From contig JBDVXK010000013.1 in NCBI GenBank assembly GCA_039964455.1, forward strand, positions 434,001-498,000: a DNA stretch of 64,000 nt, given 5' to 3'. The first letter of the stretch is position 1. Each line of letters opens with the position of its first letter. The DNA is from CALJFL01 sp039964455. GTDB taxonomy: Bacteria; Pseudomonadota; Gammaproteobacteria; Pseudomonadales; Halieaceae. A program made the translations under genes and the position numbers. Shown here one piece after another: positions 34,967 to 44,421 of the stretch. A model generated the notes under the pieces. The model made no database searches. It saw only the letters and a program-made list of their open reading frames with translations, and was not told the origin of the DNA.

Positions 34967-36415
34967 TTAGTGCCGCCAGAACATCGGGGTAAACAATACC
35001 AGCAGGGTAAATACTTCAAGCCGGCCCAGCAGCATCGCAATGCATAACAGCGCCTTGGCCGTATCCCCGATGCCGGCGTAGTTGCTCGCCACCTGCCCCA
35101 GGCCTGGACCCAGATTATTCAGGGATGCGGCAACCGCCGAAAACGCTGTGGTGAAATCCAGCCCGGTCGCCATCAATAACAGCATGATGACGACAAACAC
35201 CCAGACATAAACCGCAAAGAAACTCCAAACGGCGCTGACTACTGTCGCTTCTACGCGTCGTTTTCCCACCTTCAGCGGGATCACGGCAGCGGGGTGTACC
35301 AGCTGTTTCAATTCCCTGATGCCCTGCTTGAATACAAGCATCATGCGCATGGCCTTTATGCCACCGCCGGTGGACCCCACGCAGCCTCCCATGAAAGACA
35401 GCATCAAAAGCATCACCGGTAGAAACGTTGGCCAGGACGCAAAATCCTGGGTGGCAAACCCGGTGGTGGTTGTAATAGAGATCGCCTGAAACATGCCGTG
35501 AACCAGGCTATCTTCCGGCGATAGTGTCTCGGTGATAATCAGGTAGGAACAGGTAATCGCAATGCAGATAAGCAACACACTGCCGAAAAAGCGAGTCTCT
35601 GAATCCTTGCGATAAATACCCAGAGTGCGCTGTCGCCATGCCACGAAATGCAGTCCGAAATTGATTGCCGAAATACACATGAACAGGCTGCAGATCAGCA
35701 GGATCGTATTGCTCTCGAAATAGCCCATGCTGGCATCGTGGGTAGAGAAGCCACCGATGGCTACCGTTGAAAAGGCGTGTGCGATGGCGTCGAAGCCGGA
35801 CATGCCTGCGGCATAGTAGGCGATGCCACATACCAGGGTGAGCATCATGTAGACGGTAAACAGGGCCTTGGCCGTCTCGGTGATTCGTGGTGTCAGTTTG
35901 CTGTCTTTCGATGGCCCGGGAGTTTCGGCGCGGTACAACTGCATGCCGCCTATACCCAGCATCGGCAGTACCGCGACGGCGACAACAATGATGCCGATGC
36001 CGCCCAGCCACTGAAGCATCTGGCGATAAAGCAGAATGGACATGGGCAGTGAATCCAGCCCTACGATTACGGTGGCACCGGTGGTTGTAAGCCCCGAGAT
36101 GGATTCAAAGATAGCTTCCACCGGCGACAGTGCCAGTGCCTCGGTAAGCGCAAACGGCAGAGCACCAAAAACACCCAGCACTGTCCAGAACAGGGAGGTG
36201 ATCAGAAAACCGTCGCGTATCCTGAGCTCATGGCGAGAATTGCGAACGGGAAGCCACAGCACCAGGCCCGACAGGAAGGTAATGGCCAGCGCCGATAGAA
36301 AGCCGGTAACAGTGTTGTCGTCCTGCAGCAGCGCTATCACCAATGGGATGACCATGGCGCTGCTGAACAGCATCAAAAGCAGGCCAAGAATTCGCAGTGA
36401 AACGGTGAGGTGCAT
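34967..36415 (-). CDS. trkH: Potassium uptake protein TrkH (membrane subunit)
   Basis: The channel-like subunit of the Trk potassium uptake system. The 482 residues fit the TrkH/TrkG family, with about ten hydrophobic membrane segments and four pore-loop repeats. Examples of the selectivity-filter regions are SGLTTTGATV, STVAIGGFSTHD, TTTTGFATQDF and ASLNNLGPGLG, each with the conserved Gly. The gene starts 9 bp after trkA, its cytosolic NAD-binding regulator, on the same strand, so subunits are made together. Confidence 0.96.
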   Translation of the reverse strand: MHLTVSLRILGLLLMLFSSAMVIPLVIALLQDDNTVTGFLSALAITFLSGLVLWLPVRNSRHELRIRDGFLITSLFWTVLGVFGALPFALTEALALSPVEAIFESISGLTTTGATVIVGLDSLPMSILLYRQMLQWLGGIGIIVVAVAVLPMLGIGGMQLYRAETPGPSKDSKLTPRITETAKALFTVYMMLTLVCGIAYYAAGMSGFDAIAHAFSTVAIGGFSTHDASMGYFESNTILLICSLFMCISAINFGLHFVAWRQRTLGIYRKDSETRFFGSVLLICIAITCSYLIITETLSPEDSLVHGMFQAISITTTTGFATQDFASWPTFLPVMLLMLSFMGGCVGSTGGGIKAMRMMLVFKQGIRELKQLVHPAAVIPLKVGKRRVEATVVSAVWSFFAVYVWVFVVIMLLLMATGLDFTTAFSAVAASLNNLGPGLGQVASNYAGIGDTAKALLCIAMLLGRLEVFTLLVLFTPMFWRH

Positions 36416-36424
36416 GCCGCTCCC

Positions 36425-37801
36425 CTAGGAGAAAAATCCGAAGCCGACGGCGAACAATTTTTCTACCGCAGAGATTTTATTGCGATCAACCAGAAACAGA
36501 ATGACGTGGTCATCGGTTTCCACAACGATGTGGCTGTGGGCGATCAAAACCTCTTCGCCGCGCACGATAGCGCCTATTGTCACGCCTTCCGGCAAGGCGA
36601 TTTCATCGAGCCGCCTGCCTACAACCTTGGAGGAGTAGGCGTCGCCGTGGGCAATGACTTCAATGGCCTCGGCTGCACCGCGGCGCAGGGAATGGACGTT
36701 ACTGATGTCACCGCGGCGCACGTGCGTCAACAGACTGCCGATAGTGATTTGTTGCGGCGAAATCGCGATGTCGATCTCGTCGCCTACCAGGTCGGCATAG
36801 GCCGAGTTGGTAATCAGGGTGATCACTTTCTTTGCGCCCATGCGCTTGGCCAGCATGGACATCATGATGTTGGATTCGTCGTTGTTGGTTAGCGCACAGA
36901 ACACATCTGTTGCTTCGATATTTTCCTGCGCGAGTAACTGCGGCTCGGCGGCGCTGCCATTGAGTACGATCGCGTGTTTGAGACGTTCTGACAGGGTTCG
37001 ACAACGGGCGTAGGATTTCTCTATCACCTTCACCTGGTAGTCGTTTTCGATACTCATTGCCAGAGTGGCGCCTATGTTGCCGCCGCCGGCGATCATCACG
37101 CGCTTGTAGGCTTTGTCGACCTTGCGCATCTCTGACATTACGGCGCGCAAGTTGCCTTTGGCTGCGATGAAGAAGACCTCGTCATCTACCTCGACTACTG
37201 TACTGCCTTCGGGAATGATGGGTCGGTCCTGGCGGAAAATAGCGGCGACGCGCGTATCAACATTGGGCATGTGCGCGCGTATCTCGCTCAGTTCCTGGCC
37301 TATCATGGGCCCGCCGTAGTAAGCCTTTACTGCCGCCAGCTGCACCTTGCCGTCGGCGAAGTCCAACACCTGCAGTGCGCCGGGATTGGCGATGAGCCGC
37401 CTGATGGACTGTGTTACCAGTTGCTCCGGGCCGATGATGACATCCACGGGAACATTGCCGGGATTGAACAGTTGTTCCTGGTGCGCCAGGTAATTGGGTG
37501 AGCGCACCCGGGAAATTTTGGTCGGCGTGTGAAACAGGCTATGCGCTACCTGGCAGGCCATCATATTGATTTCGTCGCTGTTGGTGACGGCAATCAGCAT
37601 GTCGGCGTCTTCGGCGCCCGCTTTGTATAAGGTATTGGGATGAGAAGCACCACCGGTAACGGTACCGATGTCCAGCCTGTCCTGCAGGGCTTTCAGCTTG
37701 TCATTGTTGGTATCGACAACGGTGATGTCATTTTGCTCATTGGCCAGGTGTTCTGCGAGTGTGCCACCCACCTGACCGGCACCGAGTATGATGATTTTCA
37801 T
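36425..37801 (-). CDS. trkA: Trk potassium transporter regulatory subunit TrkA
   Basis: The peripheral, nucleotide-binding subunit of Trk. The 458 residues contain two tandem RCK units. The first Rossmann motif is GAGQVGGTLAEHL at the N-terminus and the second is GGGNIGATLAMSI near the middle. Each is followed by a TrkA_C domain. The order trkA-trkH on one strand and its place 100 bp downstream of rsmB match the def-fmt-rsmB-trkA arrangement of Pseudomonas. The 100-bp gap could hold a separate promoter; I see none that is convincing. Confidence 0.97.
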   Translation of the reverse strand: MKIIILGAGQVGGTLAEHLANEQNDITVVDTNNDKLKALQDRLDIGTVTGGASHPNTLYKAGAEDADMLIAVTNSDEINMMACQVAHSLFHTPTKISRVRSPNYLAHQEQLFNPGNVPVDVIIGPEQLVTQSIRRLIANPGALQVLDFADGKVQLAAVKAYYGGPMIGQELSEIRAHMPNVDTRVAAIFRQDRPIIPEGSTVVEVDDEVFFIAAKGNLRAVMSEMRKVDKAYKRVMIAGGGNIGATLAMSIENDYQVKVIEKSYARCRTLSERLKHAIVLNGSAAEPQLLAQENIEATDVFCALTNNDESNIMMSMLAKRMGAKKVITLITNSAYADLVGDEIDIAISPQQITIGSLLTHVRRGDISNVHSLRRGAAEAIEVIAHGDAYSSKVVGRRLDEIALPEGVTIGAIVRGEEVLIAHSHIVVETDDHVILFLVDRNKISAVEKLFAVGFGFFS

Positions 37802-37901
37802 GGTTCAGTGAACCTTGATAGATTCGTATGCACCTTAAATAAATAGTAGTCCGATTGTAAGTACTGCGCAGGCGTAACTTTTACACAAAGCAGTAGGCCG
37901 T

Positions 37902-39200
37902 TCACCCGTGAGCCTTTTGCAGGCGGGCGAAGAACAAGCCATCGCTACCCTCTTGCTCTGGCAATAGCTGGCGACCACTGGCTGTGGCTATTCCCCAGGC
38001 CTTATCGATTGGCTGTAGCGTGGCGTCCTTGTTTGTCGATACAAATGTAGCTACGACGCCATCATTTTCAGCCGCGAGGATTGAGCAGGTAACGTAGAGA
38101 AGTGTGCCGCCGGGCTTGAGCAGAGGCCATAGGCCGGCGAGTATTGCCAACTGTTGTTGTGCCAGTGCGGGAATATCTTCGGACCGTCGCAGCAGTTTGA
38201 TGTCGGGGTGGCGGCGTATCACGCCACTCGCAGAGCAGGGTGCGTCAACCAGTATCCGGTCAAACTCTAGCTGCGACAGGCTGGTATCAGGCTCGCTGCA
38301 GTCCATGGTCAGCAGCTGCGCATCCAACTCCAGTCTCTGCAGGTTTTCTGTTACCCGCTGCAGACGCTCGGGCTCTATATCGGCGGCATACAGTCTGGCA
38401 ACCGCCGGCTCAAGTTCCAGAATGTGGCAGGTCTTGCCGCCGGGAGCCGCGCAGGCATCCAGTATGTGCTCGCCCGGCTGGGCGGACAGTAGCGCAGCTG
38501 CCAATTGCGCAGCTTCATCCTGCACACTGACATGGCCCTCGCCGAACCCGGGCAATGTGGCTACGTCCCTGGGCTCATCCAGATAAATAGCATGTGGAGA
38601 CAGCTCCCCTACCCGGGCGCTAATGTCCTGCTCGGCCAGGCGTGCCAGATACTCTGTGCGGTCGCCGCGTTGGGCGTTAACTCGCAGTACCATGGGCGGC
38701 TGGGCGTTGTTGGCTGCCAGAATCTGCGTGGCCTGTTCCGGCCACTGCTGGTGAACTGCCTTATGTAGCCATTTGGGATGTGAGTCGCGCTGGGTTTCCG
38801 TCAACGCAGCTTCCAGAGTCTCTTTCTCCCGCAGGTAACGTCGCAGGATGGCGTTGCTAAGCCCTCTAGCCCAGTTTTTCTTCAGGCCTTTTGTCGCGTC
38901 TACTGTTGCTGCAACAGCGGCGTGATCGGGAATTCGCGTATCGCTAAGTTGGTACAGGCCAACTAACAAAAGGGCCTGAACATCGCGATCCTTGTCCTTA
39001 ATGGGTTTGCTTAACAGCTGTTGCAGTAGCCCCTGCAGGTGATGAAAGTTTCGCAGTGTGCCGTAGCAGAGTTGTTGTAACAGAGCGCGATCGCGGGGAG
39101 GAACGCGCTCCAGCATGGGTGGAAGCGCCTGGGCCAGTGACTGCCCAGCCAACACACGGGCCAGAACCTTGGCCGCTGCTGTTCGACAATCAATCGCCAT
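37902..39200 (-). CDS. rsmB: 16S rRNA (cytosine-967-C5)-methyltransferase
   Basis: RsmB (Sun/Fmu) methylates C967 of 16S rRNA. The 432 residues comprise an N-terminal NusB-like RNA-binding domain (about 1-140) and a C-terminal SAM-dependent domain. The latter has the SAM motif DACAAPGGKTCHILE, the catalytic Cys block VDAPCSASGVIRRHPD and the PGGTLLYVTCS motif. It lies 5 bp after the fmt stop codon. Its length and motif order are as in E. coli (429 aa). Confidence 0.97.
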   Translation of the reverse strand: MAIDCRTAAAKVLARVLAGQSLAQALPPMLERVPPRDRALLQQLCYGTLRNFHHLQGLLQQLLSKPIKDKDRDVQALLLVGLYQLSDTRIPDHAAVAATVDATKGLKKNWARGLSNAILRRYLREKETLEAALTETQRDSHPKWLHKAVHQQWPEQATQILAANNAQPPMVLRVNAQRGDRTEYLARLAEQDISARVGELSPHAIYLDEPRDVATLPGFGEGHVSVQDEAAQLAAALLSAQPGEHILDACAAPGGKTCHILELEPAVARLYAADIEPERLQRVTENLQRLELDAQLLTMDCSEPDTSLSQLEFDRILVDAPCSASGVIRRHPDIKLLRRSEDIPALAQQQLAILAGLWPLLKPGGTLLYVTCSILAAENDGVVATFVSTNKDATLQPIDKAWGIATASGRQLLPEQEGSDGLFFARLQKAHG

Positions 39201-39205
39201 GTGGG

Positions 39206-40168
39206 CTAGTCCGGATTATCAAAACACTGGCCGATGGCAAATTGGTCGCGTCGTGAGTTGAGCATGGCTTCAGTGGGCAGCGACTTGCCACCCGGCAGTT
39301 GCAACTGCGTTATGAGCAGCGCACCTGTCCCGCAAGACACAGCGATGCCTTCCCGGTCAGCACTGACTATTGTCCCCGGTGCGGCCTGCGCATTTGTGTC
39401 ATCAAGAGCCCTGGCGTTCCAGATTTTTACCCGCTCTCCTGCCAGCAGGCTGTAGCAAACGGGGAAGGGGTTGAAGGCGCAAACCTTTCGGCGCAACTCC
39501 TCTGCAGAAAGGCTCCAATCCAGCAGGCCCTCGATTTTCTGGATTTTCTCGGCATAGGTTGCCAGCTCGTCATCCTGGGTGATTGCCTTTGACTGGTACT
39601 GCGGTAGATCGGCCAGTACAGCAAGCAGGGCTGCCGGGCCAGACTCGGCGAGTTCCTCGAGCATATCGGCTGATGTTGTTTCAGCAGCAATGGCGCGCTC
39701 GGCGGTGGCCAGCATGGCGCCAGTATCAAGGCCGGCATCCATTTGCATGATAGTGACCCCTGTTTGCGGGTCTCCTGCTTCTATTGCGCGCTGTATAGGC
39801 GCCGCGCCGCGCCAGCGAGGAAGCAGCGACGCATGGACATTGAGGCAACCCAGTGCGGGGGTGTCCAGAACAGCCTGTGGAAGTATCAGGCCGTAAGCGA
39901 CCACCACCATCACGTCCGCCGCGTAGTTTGCCAACGTTTGCTGCACCTCTTCATCACGTAAAGAGGCCGGTTGCTCAACCGGTATACCGGCGGTTTCCGC
40001 CAACTGTTTGACCGGGCTGGCTTGCAACTTCTTGCCGCGGCCAGCCGGCCGGTCTGGTTGCGTGTACACCGCCACAATCTCGTGCTCACTGGCGAGCAGT
40101 GCTTGCAGGTGACGCGCGGAAAATTCAGGCGTACCCGCGAACAGAATTCGCAGTGCGGTATTAGTCAT
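39206..40168 (-). CDS. fmt: Methionyl-tRNA formyltransferase
   Basis: Fmt formylates initiator Met-tRNA using 10-formyltetrahydrofolate. The 320 residues are typical. The N-terminal formyltransferase domain has LRILFAGTPEFSARHLQALL, and the active-site block NVHASLLPRWRGAAPIQRAI contains the catalytic Asn and His. QMDAGLDTG follows, and the C-terminal OB-like domain binds tRNA. It is 6 bp downstream of def, with which it completes the start and removal of the formyl group. Confidence 0.97.
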   Translation of the reverse strand: MTNTALRILFAGTPEFSARHLQALLASEHEIVAVYTQPDRPAGRGKKLQASPVKQLAETAGIPVEQPASLRDEEVQQTLANYAADVMVVVAYGLILPQAVLDTPALGCLNVHASLLPRWRGAAPIQRAIEAGDPQTGVTIMQMDAGLDTGAMLATAERAIAAETTSADMLEELAESGPAALLAVLADLPQYQSKAITQDDELATYAEKIQKIEGLLDWSLSAEELRRKVCAFNPFPVCYSLLAGERVKIWNARALDDTNAQAAPGTIVSADREGIAVSCGTGALLITQLQLPGGKSLPTEAMLNSRRDQFAIGQCFDNPD

Positions 40169-40174
40169 CCTGGG

Positions 40175-40681
40175 TCAGGCTCTCTGCCGGTGTGCTTTTT
40201 CGAGTTTCTTACGGATACGCTGGCGCTTCAGGGGCGATATGTAGTCGACAAAAAGCTTGCCATCGAGGTGATCGATTTCGTGTTGCAGGCAAATGGCGAG
40301 CAGCCCTTCCAGTTCCCGGGTAAAGGGCTGACCGTCCCGACCAAGGGCTTGCACGCTGATGCGTCTGGGCCGATTAACGGTCTCGTAAAAACCCGGCACA
40401 GAGAGGCAGCCTTCATCGTATTCGCCCAGCTCTTCGTCCAGTACGGTGACTTCAGGATTGATGAAAACCAGAGGCTCGCTATGATCTTCAGTCACATCTA
40501 TAACCAATAGTCGCTGGTGCACATCAACCTGGGTTGCCGCCAAGCCTATGCCCGGGGCAGCGTACATAGTCTCGAACATGTCATCGACAAGCGTGCGCAG
40601 GCTGTCATTGACCTCGGTTACGGGCCTGGCCTCTGTTCGCAGGCGTGGGTCTGGAAATTCCAGGATATTCAGTAAGGCCAT
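40175..40681 (-). CDS. def: Peptide deformylase
   Basis: Def removes the N-formyl group from nascent proteins and is a metal enzyme. All three motifs are intact: GIGLAATQV (motif 1), EGCLSVPG with the metal-binding Cys (motif 2), and QHEIDHLDG with two metal-binding His and the catalytic Glu (motif 3). The 168 residues match class 1 deformylases. It is the first gene of def-fmt-rsmB. A TATAAT on its strand lies at 40785-40790, about 100 bp upstream. Confidence 0.98.
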   Translation of the reverse strand: MALLNILEFPDPRLRTEARPVTEVNDSLRTLVDDMFETMYAAPGIGLAATQVDVHQRLLVIDVTEDHSEPLVFINPEVTVLDEELGEYDEGCLSVPGFYETVNRPRRISVQALGRDGQPFTRELEGLLAICLQHEIDHLDGKLFVDYISPLKRQRIRKKLEKAHRQRA

Positions 40682-40956
40682 TGCTTAATTTGCTCGATTT
40701 TCTGGCTGGAAGTGGTCAAATCTGGCTGCGTGAATTAGTCACATTTGGCTTGCCAGTGGCCAATCACCACCGCAAACTAGGTTCATTATACAACCGCTCG
40801 CTGTGCACTGCACAGCGCTGGGGATGTGGCTGGGCTGTGTGTCGGGCTGCAGGTGGCAGGGGTGGCCGCCGCGGTTGGGAAGATAAATGCACGGAAGCTG
40901 CTATGATGATTAAAAGCATTGGGCGGATAATAACAAGTCCACGCAGGGGCAGAATA
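40682..40956. promoter_or_regulatory. Divergent intergenic region between def and the LysM gene
   Basis: These 275 bp separate def (minus) from the LysM gene (plus). ATTATA at 40785-40790 reads TATAAT on the minus strand and is a candidate def -10 box. No strong plus-strand promoter stands out; GGATAATAAC near 40925 is only a weak -10. An open frame across this stretch from 40645 has no ribosome site and unusual composition, so I treat it as non-coding. Confidence 0.4.
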
Positions 40957-41988
40957 ATGATGAAACGGATACTTTCAACGGGCTTGTTGCTGGCGTCTAT
41001 GCTGGCCAGTGGCTGGCTTTATGCAGCCGTCGAACTGAACGACGATATCCCGGAAACCTACATCGTCAAGAAAGGCGACACGCTTTGGGGTATTTCAGGC
41101 ATGTATCTGCGTGAGCCCTGGCTGTGGCCGGAGCTCTGGGACGTCAATCCTCAAATCGACAACCCGCATTTAATCTACCCTGGCGACGAGCTCTATCTGG
41201 TTTGGATAGACGGCCAGCCCCGTTTGCGACTGCGTCGTGGCCGTGATGTCAAACTTGAACCCAACATGCGGGTATCACCGCTGGATCTGGCGATACCTCT
41301 TATTCCGCTGGACCAGATAGGGGCATTTTTGCTGCGCCACCGTATTCTGGGCGCCAACGCCTTGAATAATTCCGCCTATGTTGTTGCGGGTGCACAGGGA
41401 CACTTGATCAGTGCCCCGGGCGATCGCATTTTTGGCCGCGGGCCATTCCCTGACGGAGAGCGCGCCTACGGCATCTATCGTGCCGGCGATACCTATGTAG
41501 ACCCATTGACTGGAGAGCTGCTTGGCTATCAGGCTCAGGATATCGGTAATGCCCGTCTCTTGAGCAGCAACAAGGATGAGGTAACCGAGCTGGAGATTAC
41601 CCGTGTTACCGAAGAAGTTCGGATCTCGGATCGGCTGCTGCCTATGGAAGAGCGCATCATCGATGCTACTTTCCACCCCCGTGCACCGGCCGAAGAGATT
41701 GAGAACGGTTTTATGATCGCGGTTGACGGCGGTCTCAGCCAGATCGGAACAACGAACATTGTGGTGCTTAATCGCGGTAAGCGCGAAGGGCTGGAAGTGG
41801 GCCACGTGCTGGCCATTTACCAGACGGGCGAGTTGGTGCACGACAAGGTTGCCGGTAACAATGTCCGTCTTCCTGATGTTCGTGCCGGCTTACTTATGGT
41901 GTTCGAGGCATTTGAAAAAGCCAGCTACGCCATAGTGCTCAAGGCAAACCGACCGCTCAAGGTGTCGGATAAGGTTAAAACCCCCTAG
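40957..41988 (+). CDS. Exported LysM-domain protein
   Basis: A 343-residue exported protein. The signal peptide (MMKRILSTGLLLASMLASG) ends near LYAA. A LysM peptidoglycan-binding domain follows directly (YIVKKGDTLWGISGMYL to YPGDELYLV). The remaining about 250 residues form a conserved domain of unknown role. AGGGG at 40945-40949, 7 bp before the ATG at 40957, fixes the start. Pseudomonas has the same LysM gene between def and dprA. Its exact role in the cell wall is not known to me. Confidence 0.88.
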   Translation: MMKRILSTGLLLASMLASGWLYAAVELNDDIPETYIVKKGDTLWGISGMYLREPWLWPELWDVNPQIDNPHLIYPGDELYLVWIDGQPRLRLRRGRDVKLEPNMRVSPLDLAIPLIPLDQIGAFLLRHRILGANALNNSAYVVAGAQGHLISAPGDRIFGRGPFPDGERAYGIYRAGDTYVDPLTGELLGYQAQDIGNARLLSSNKDEVTELEITRVTEEVRISDRLLPMEERIIDATFHPRAPAEEIENGFMIAVDGGLSQIGTTNIVVLNRGKREGLEVGHVLAIYQTGELVHDKVAGNNVRLPDVRAGLLMVFEAFEKASYAIVLKANRPLKVSDKVKTP

Positions 41989-42083
41989 CACCTTGTAGGC
42001 GCCACAGGAGGTGGTGTCCCTGGGCCAGGCTCGCTGAGGCTGGTCCGGAAGTAAAACCAGATCGCACTTCAAGGATGATGGCG

Positions 42084-43202
42084 ATGAATGATTCATACAC
42101 CGAGCTGTGCCTTGTCCTGCACAGCATCCCCGGTATTTCCATTTTAAAAATGACCGCGCTGTTGCGTCATTTTGGTAGCCCTGCTGCCTTGATGAGCGCC
42201 GACCGCAGCTCGCGTATCGCTGCCGGAATGACGGCTGGCGAGGCGGGTGCGCTTGAGTTGGCCGGGCGACGCAATGGCCACCCTGCCGCGTCCTGGTCTG
42301 TGGACCAATCGCAGCGGGCGATGCAGGCAGTTTCCGCCGGGGTGATGGCTGTTAGCCAGCCCGCGTACCCCGCACTATTGCGCACCATCCATGACCCGCC
42401 TCCCCTGCTTTACTATCGCGGTGATCGCGCATCCTTGCGCAAACCCTGCCTCGCGATAGTGGGTAGCCGCAAGGCGAGTCCTGCAGGCTTGCGAATGGCG
42501 GCGGAACTGTCAGCGGCGGCGACTGATGCCGGACTTACCGTGGTCAGTGGTCTCGCATTGGGAATCGATGCATCGGCACACCGGCGTGCCTTGTCCGCCG
42601 GTGGCTCGACCGTCGCGGTGATGGCTACTGGTATTGAGCAGGTCTATCCCCGTCGGCACAACAAACTGGCGGTGGAGATTGCCGACACAGGGTGCCTGCT
42701 AACCGAATTCCCGCCGGGTAGTGCGCCCCTGCGGGGCCATTTCCCCCAACGTAACCGTCTGATCAGTGGCCTGTCGCTGGCAACTGTGGTGATCGAAGCG
42801 GCACTGCCAAGTGGCTCCCTGCTTACCGCCGGCACCGCGCTGGAGCAGGGTCGCGAGGTCTTTGCGGCGCCCTGGAGTATTTTTCATCGCAATGGTCGGG
42901 GCTGCCTGCGCTTGATTCGTGACGGCGCCGGTATCGTTGAAAGCATTGATGATGTGCTGCTGGAGCTGGATTCCCTGTATCAGTTGCAGCTGGAACTGGA
43001 CGGTGTGGCCCGACCTGACAACGACACTGGCCTGCCGCCGGCACAGGCGGTGGTACTTGCAGCGATTGGAGATAGCGCGGTTGATCTGGATAGCCTGGTG
43101 GCCAGCAGCCATCTACCGGTGGCCGCTGTGTTGGCGGGGCTCTCTTCGTTGGAGTTGCAGGGCAAAATTGCGCGATTGCCGGCCGGGTATGTGCGCTGCT
43201 AG
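42084..43202 (+). CDS. dprA: DNA-processing protein DprA
   Basis: DprA (Smf) binds incoming single-stranded DNA in natural transformation and loads RecA. The 372 residues comprise an N-terminal SAM-like helical region, a Rossmann-like DprA core with IVGSRKASPAGLRMA, VSGLALGIDASAHRRAL and FPPGSAPLRGHFPQRNRLISGLS, and a C-terminal winged-helix (PAQAVVLAAIGDSAVDLDSL). Three ATG codons lie close together (42075, 42078, 42084). AAGGA at 42070-42074 is best spaced from 42084. Presence of dprA does not by itself prove competence. Confidence 0.94.
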   Translation: MNDSYTELCLVLHSIPGISILKMTALLRHFGSPAALMSADRSSRIAAGMTAGEAGALELAGRRNGHPAASWSVDQSQRAMQAVSAGVMAVSQPAYPALLRTIHDPPPLLYYRGDRASLRKPCLAIVGSRKASPAGLRMAAELSAAATDAGLTVVSGLALGIDASAHRRALSAGGSTVAVMATGIEQVYPRRHNKLAVEIADTGCLLTEFPPGSAPLRGHFPQRNRLISGLSLATVVIEAALPSGSLLTAGTALEQGREVFAAPWSIFHRNGRGCLRLIRDGAGIVESIDDVLLELDSLYQLQLELDGVARPDNDTGLPPAQAVVLAAIGDSAVDLDSLVASSHLPVAAVLAGLSSLELQGKIARLPAGYVRC

Positions 43203-43225
43203 CGCACTTAAGTGGTCGCTGTGGC

Positions 43226-43253
43226 TTGCCTTGCTGGCAGCAGTTGGTAAAAT
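43226..43253 (+). promoter_or_regulatory. Putative sigma-70 promoter for purE
   Basis: TTGCCT (43226-43231) and TAAAAT (43248-43253) are separated by 16 bp. They lie in the dprA-purE intergenic region about 57 bp before the purE start codon. The match is moderate. Confidence 0.45.
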
Positions 43254-43309
43254 TTCGCGCTCTTTGATAGCCCGTACAGGGCTTCGCCCTTGTCACCTGG
43301 AGAGAATTA

Positions 43310-43813
43310 ATGAGTGAGCCTTTTGTTGCCATAGTTATGGGGTCGGATTCCGACCTGCCGGTCATGGAAAACAGTTTCGCTATTCTGCGGTCGTTTGGTA
43401 TCCCGTTCGAGGCAAGAATCACCTCGGCGCACCGAACGCCGGAGGTCACCAAAGACTACGTTAAGGACGCTGAGGCCAGAGGCTGTGCCGTCTTTATCGC
43501 CGCTGCCGGTATGGCGGCGCACCTGGCGGGGGCGGTTTCGGCTGCCACGGTCAAGCCAGTGATCGGAGTGCCTATGAATGCCTCAATGGACGGCCTTGAT
43601 GCGCTCCTCTCTACGGTACAAATGCCAGCTGGTATTCCGGTTGCAACGGTTGCCATAGGCAAGGCCGGTGCCAAGAATGCCGCATACCTGGCTGCCCAGA
43701 TATTGTCGGTAGCCGATGCGTCAATGAGCGACAAGTTGCGTGCTGAGCGTGCCGCCAATGCGGAGCAAATCGCCGCCAAGGACGCCACACTGCAGGCAAG
43801 CCTGAAAGGCTAG
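43310..43813 (+). CDS. purE: N5-carboxyaminoimidazole ribonucleotide mutase
   Basis: PurE (class I) converts N5-CAIR to CAIR in purine synthesis. The 167 residues include the substrate-binding MGSDSDLPVM at the N-terminus, the SAHRTPE block with the catalytic His, and the AAAGMAAHLAG and GVPM motifs. The ATG at 43310 has GGAGAG upstream. Its usual partner purK is not adjacent; tsaC follows after 5 bp instead. In Pseudomonas purE is usually beside purK, so this placement between dprA and tsaC is a local difference. Confidence 0.96.
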   Translation: MSEPFVAIVMGSDSDLPVMENSFAILRSFGIPFEARITSAHRTPEVTKDYVKDAEARGCAVFIAAAGMAAHLAGAVSAATVKPVIGVPMNASMDGLDALLSTVQMPAGIPVATVAIGKAGAKNAAYLAAQILSVADASMSDKLRAERAANAEQIAAKDATLQASLKG

Positions 43814-43818
43814 ACACC

Positions 43819-44370
43819 GTGTCACAGCGACTTTATTCGGCACTGGATGCACTGACTGCCGGAGGTGTCGTCGCCTGCCCCACGGAAGCCGTCTGGGGCC
43901 TGAGTTGTGATCCGGACAACCCCAGCGCTGTTCAGCGCTTGCTGGCATTGAAACAGCGGCCTGTGGCCAAGGGGCTAATTCTTGTGGCCTCTGATATCGC
44001 GCATCTTGATGGCTTGCTGGCTGGATTGAATGATAGCCAGCTTGCCCGCCTGCAACTGTCATGGCCGGGGCCCACTACCTGGCTAGTGCCCCACCACGGT
44101 CGTGTGCCACCCTGGATTTGCGGAGATCACGACTCGGTGGCTGTAAGGGTGACTGCGCATAAGTGTATGCGGGCACTTTGTGACGCCTGGGGCGGTGCTC
44201 TGGTATCTACCTCGGCAAATCCGGCGGGCAGTCAGGCCCCGCGAGAGCGCTTTCAGGTGCAACGCTATTTTGGCGGGCAACTGGATGCGATTCTGCCGGG
44301 TGCTGTGGGTCTAGCCGCGAGGCCTTCGACCATACGCGACCTGCTCAGCGATGAAATTGTTCGCCCCTAG
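43819..44370 (+). CDS. tsaC: Threonylcarbamoyl-AMP synthase
   Basis: TsaC (YrdC/RimN) makes threonylcarbamoyl-AMP for the t6A37 modification of ANN-decoding tRNAs. The 183 residues are the short TsaC type without the Sua5 extension. The conserved N-terminal CPTEAVWGLSCDPDN, LKQRPVAKGLILV and the SANPAGSQAP block are visible. It starts with GTG at 43819, 5 bp after purE, implying co-transcription. The place between dprA and hemF is the same as in Pseudomonas. Confidence 0.95.
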   Translation: MSQRLYSALDALTAGGVVACPTEAVWGLSCDPDNPSAVQRLLALKQRPVAKGLILVASDIAHLDGLLAGLNDSQLARLQLSWPGPTTWLVPHHGRVPPWICGDHDSVAVRVTAHKCMRALCDAWGGALVSTSANPAGSQAPRERFQVQRYFGGQLDAILPGAVGLAARPSTIRDLLSDEIVRP

Positions 44371-44421
44371 GCCAAATTTGCGGCGTATAATGCCGCCCGT
44401 TTACAAGCGATAGGCCAGCCC

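Noticed and set aside
40645..40956. N-terminal extension of the LysM protein overlapping def
   Set aside because: The extension lacks a ribosome site and overlaps the divergent def start; the signal peptide begins properly at 40957.
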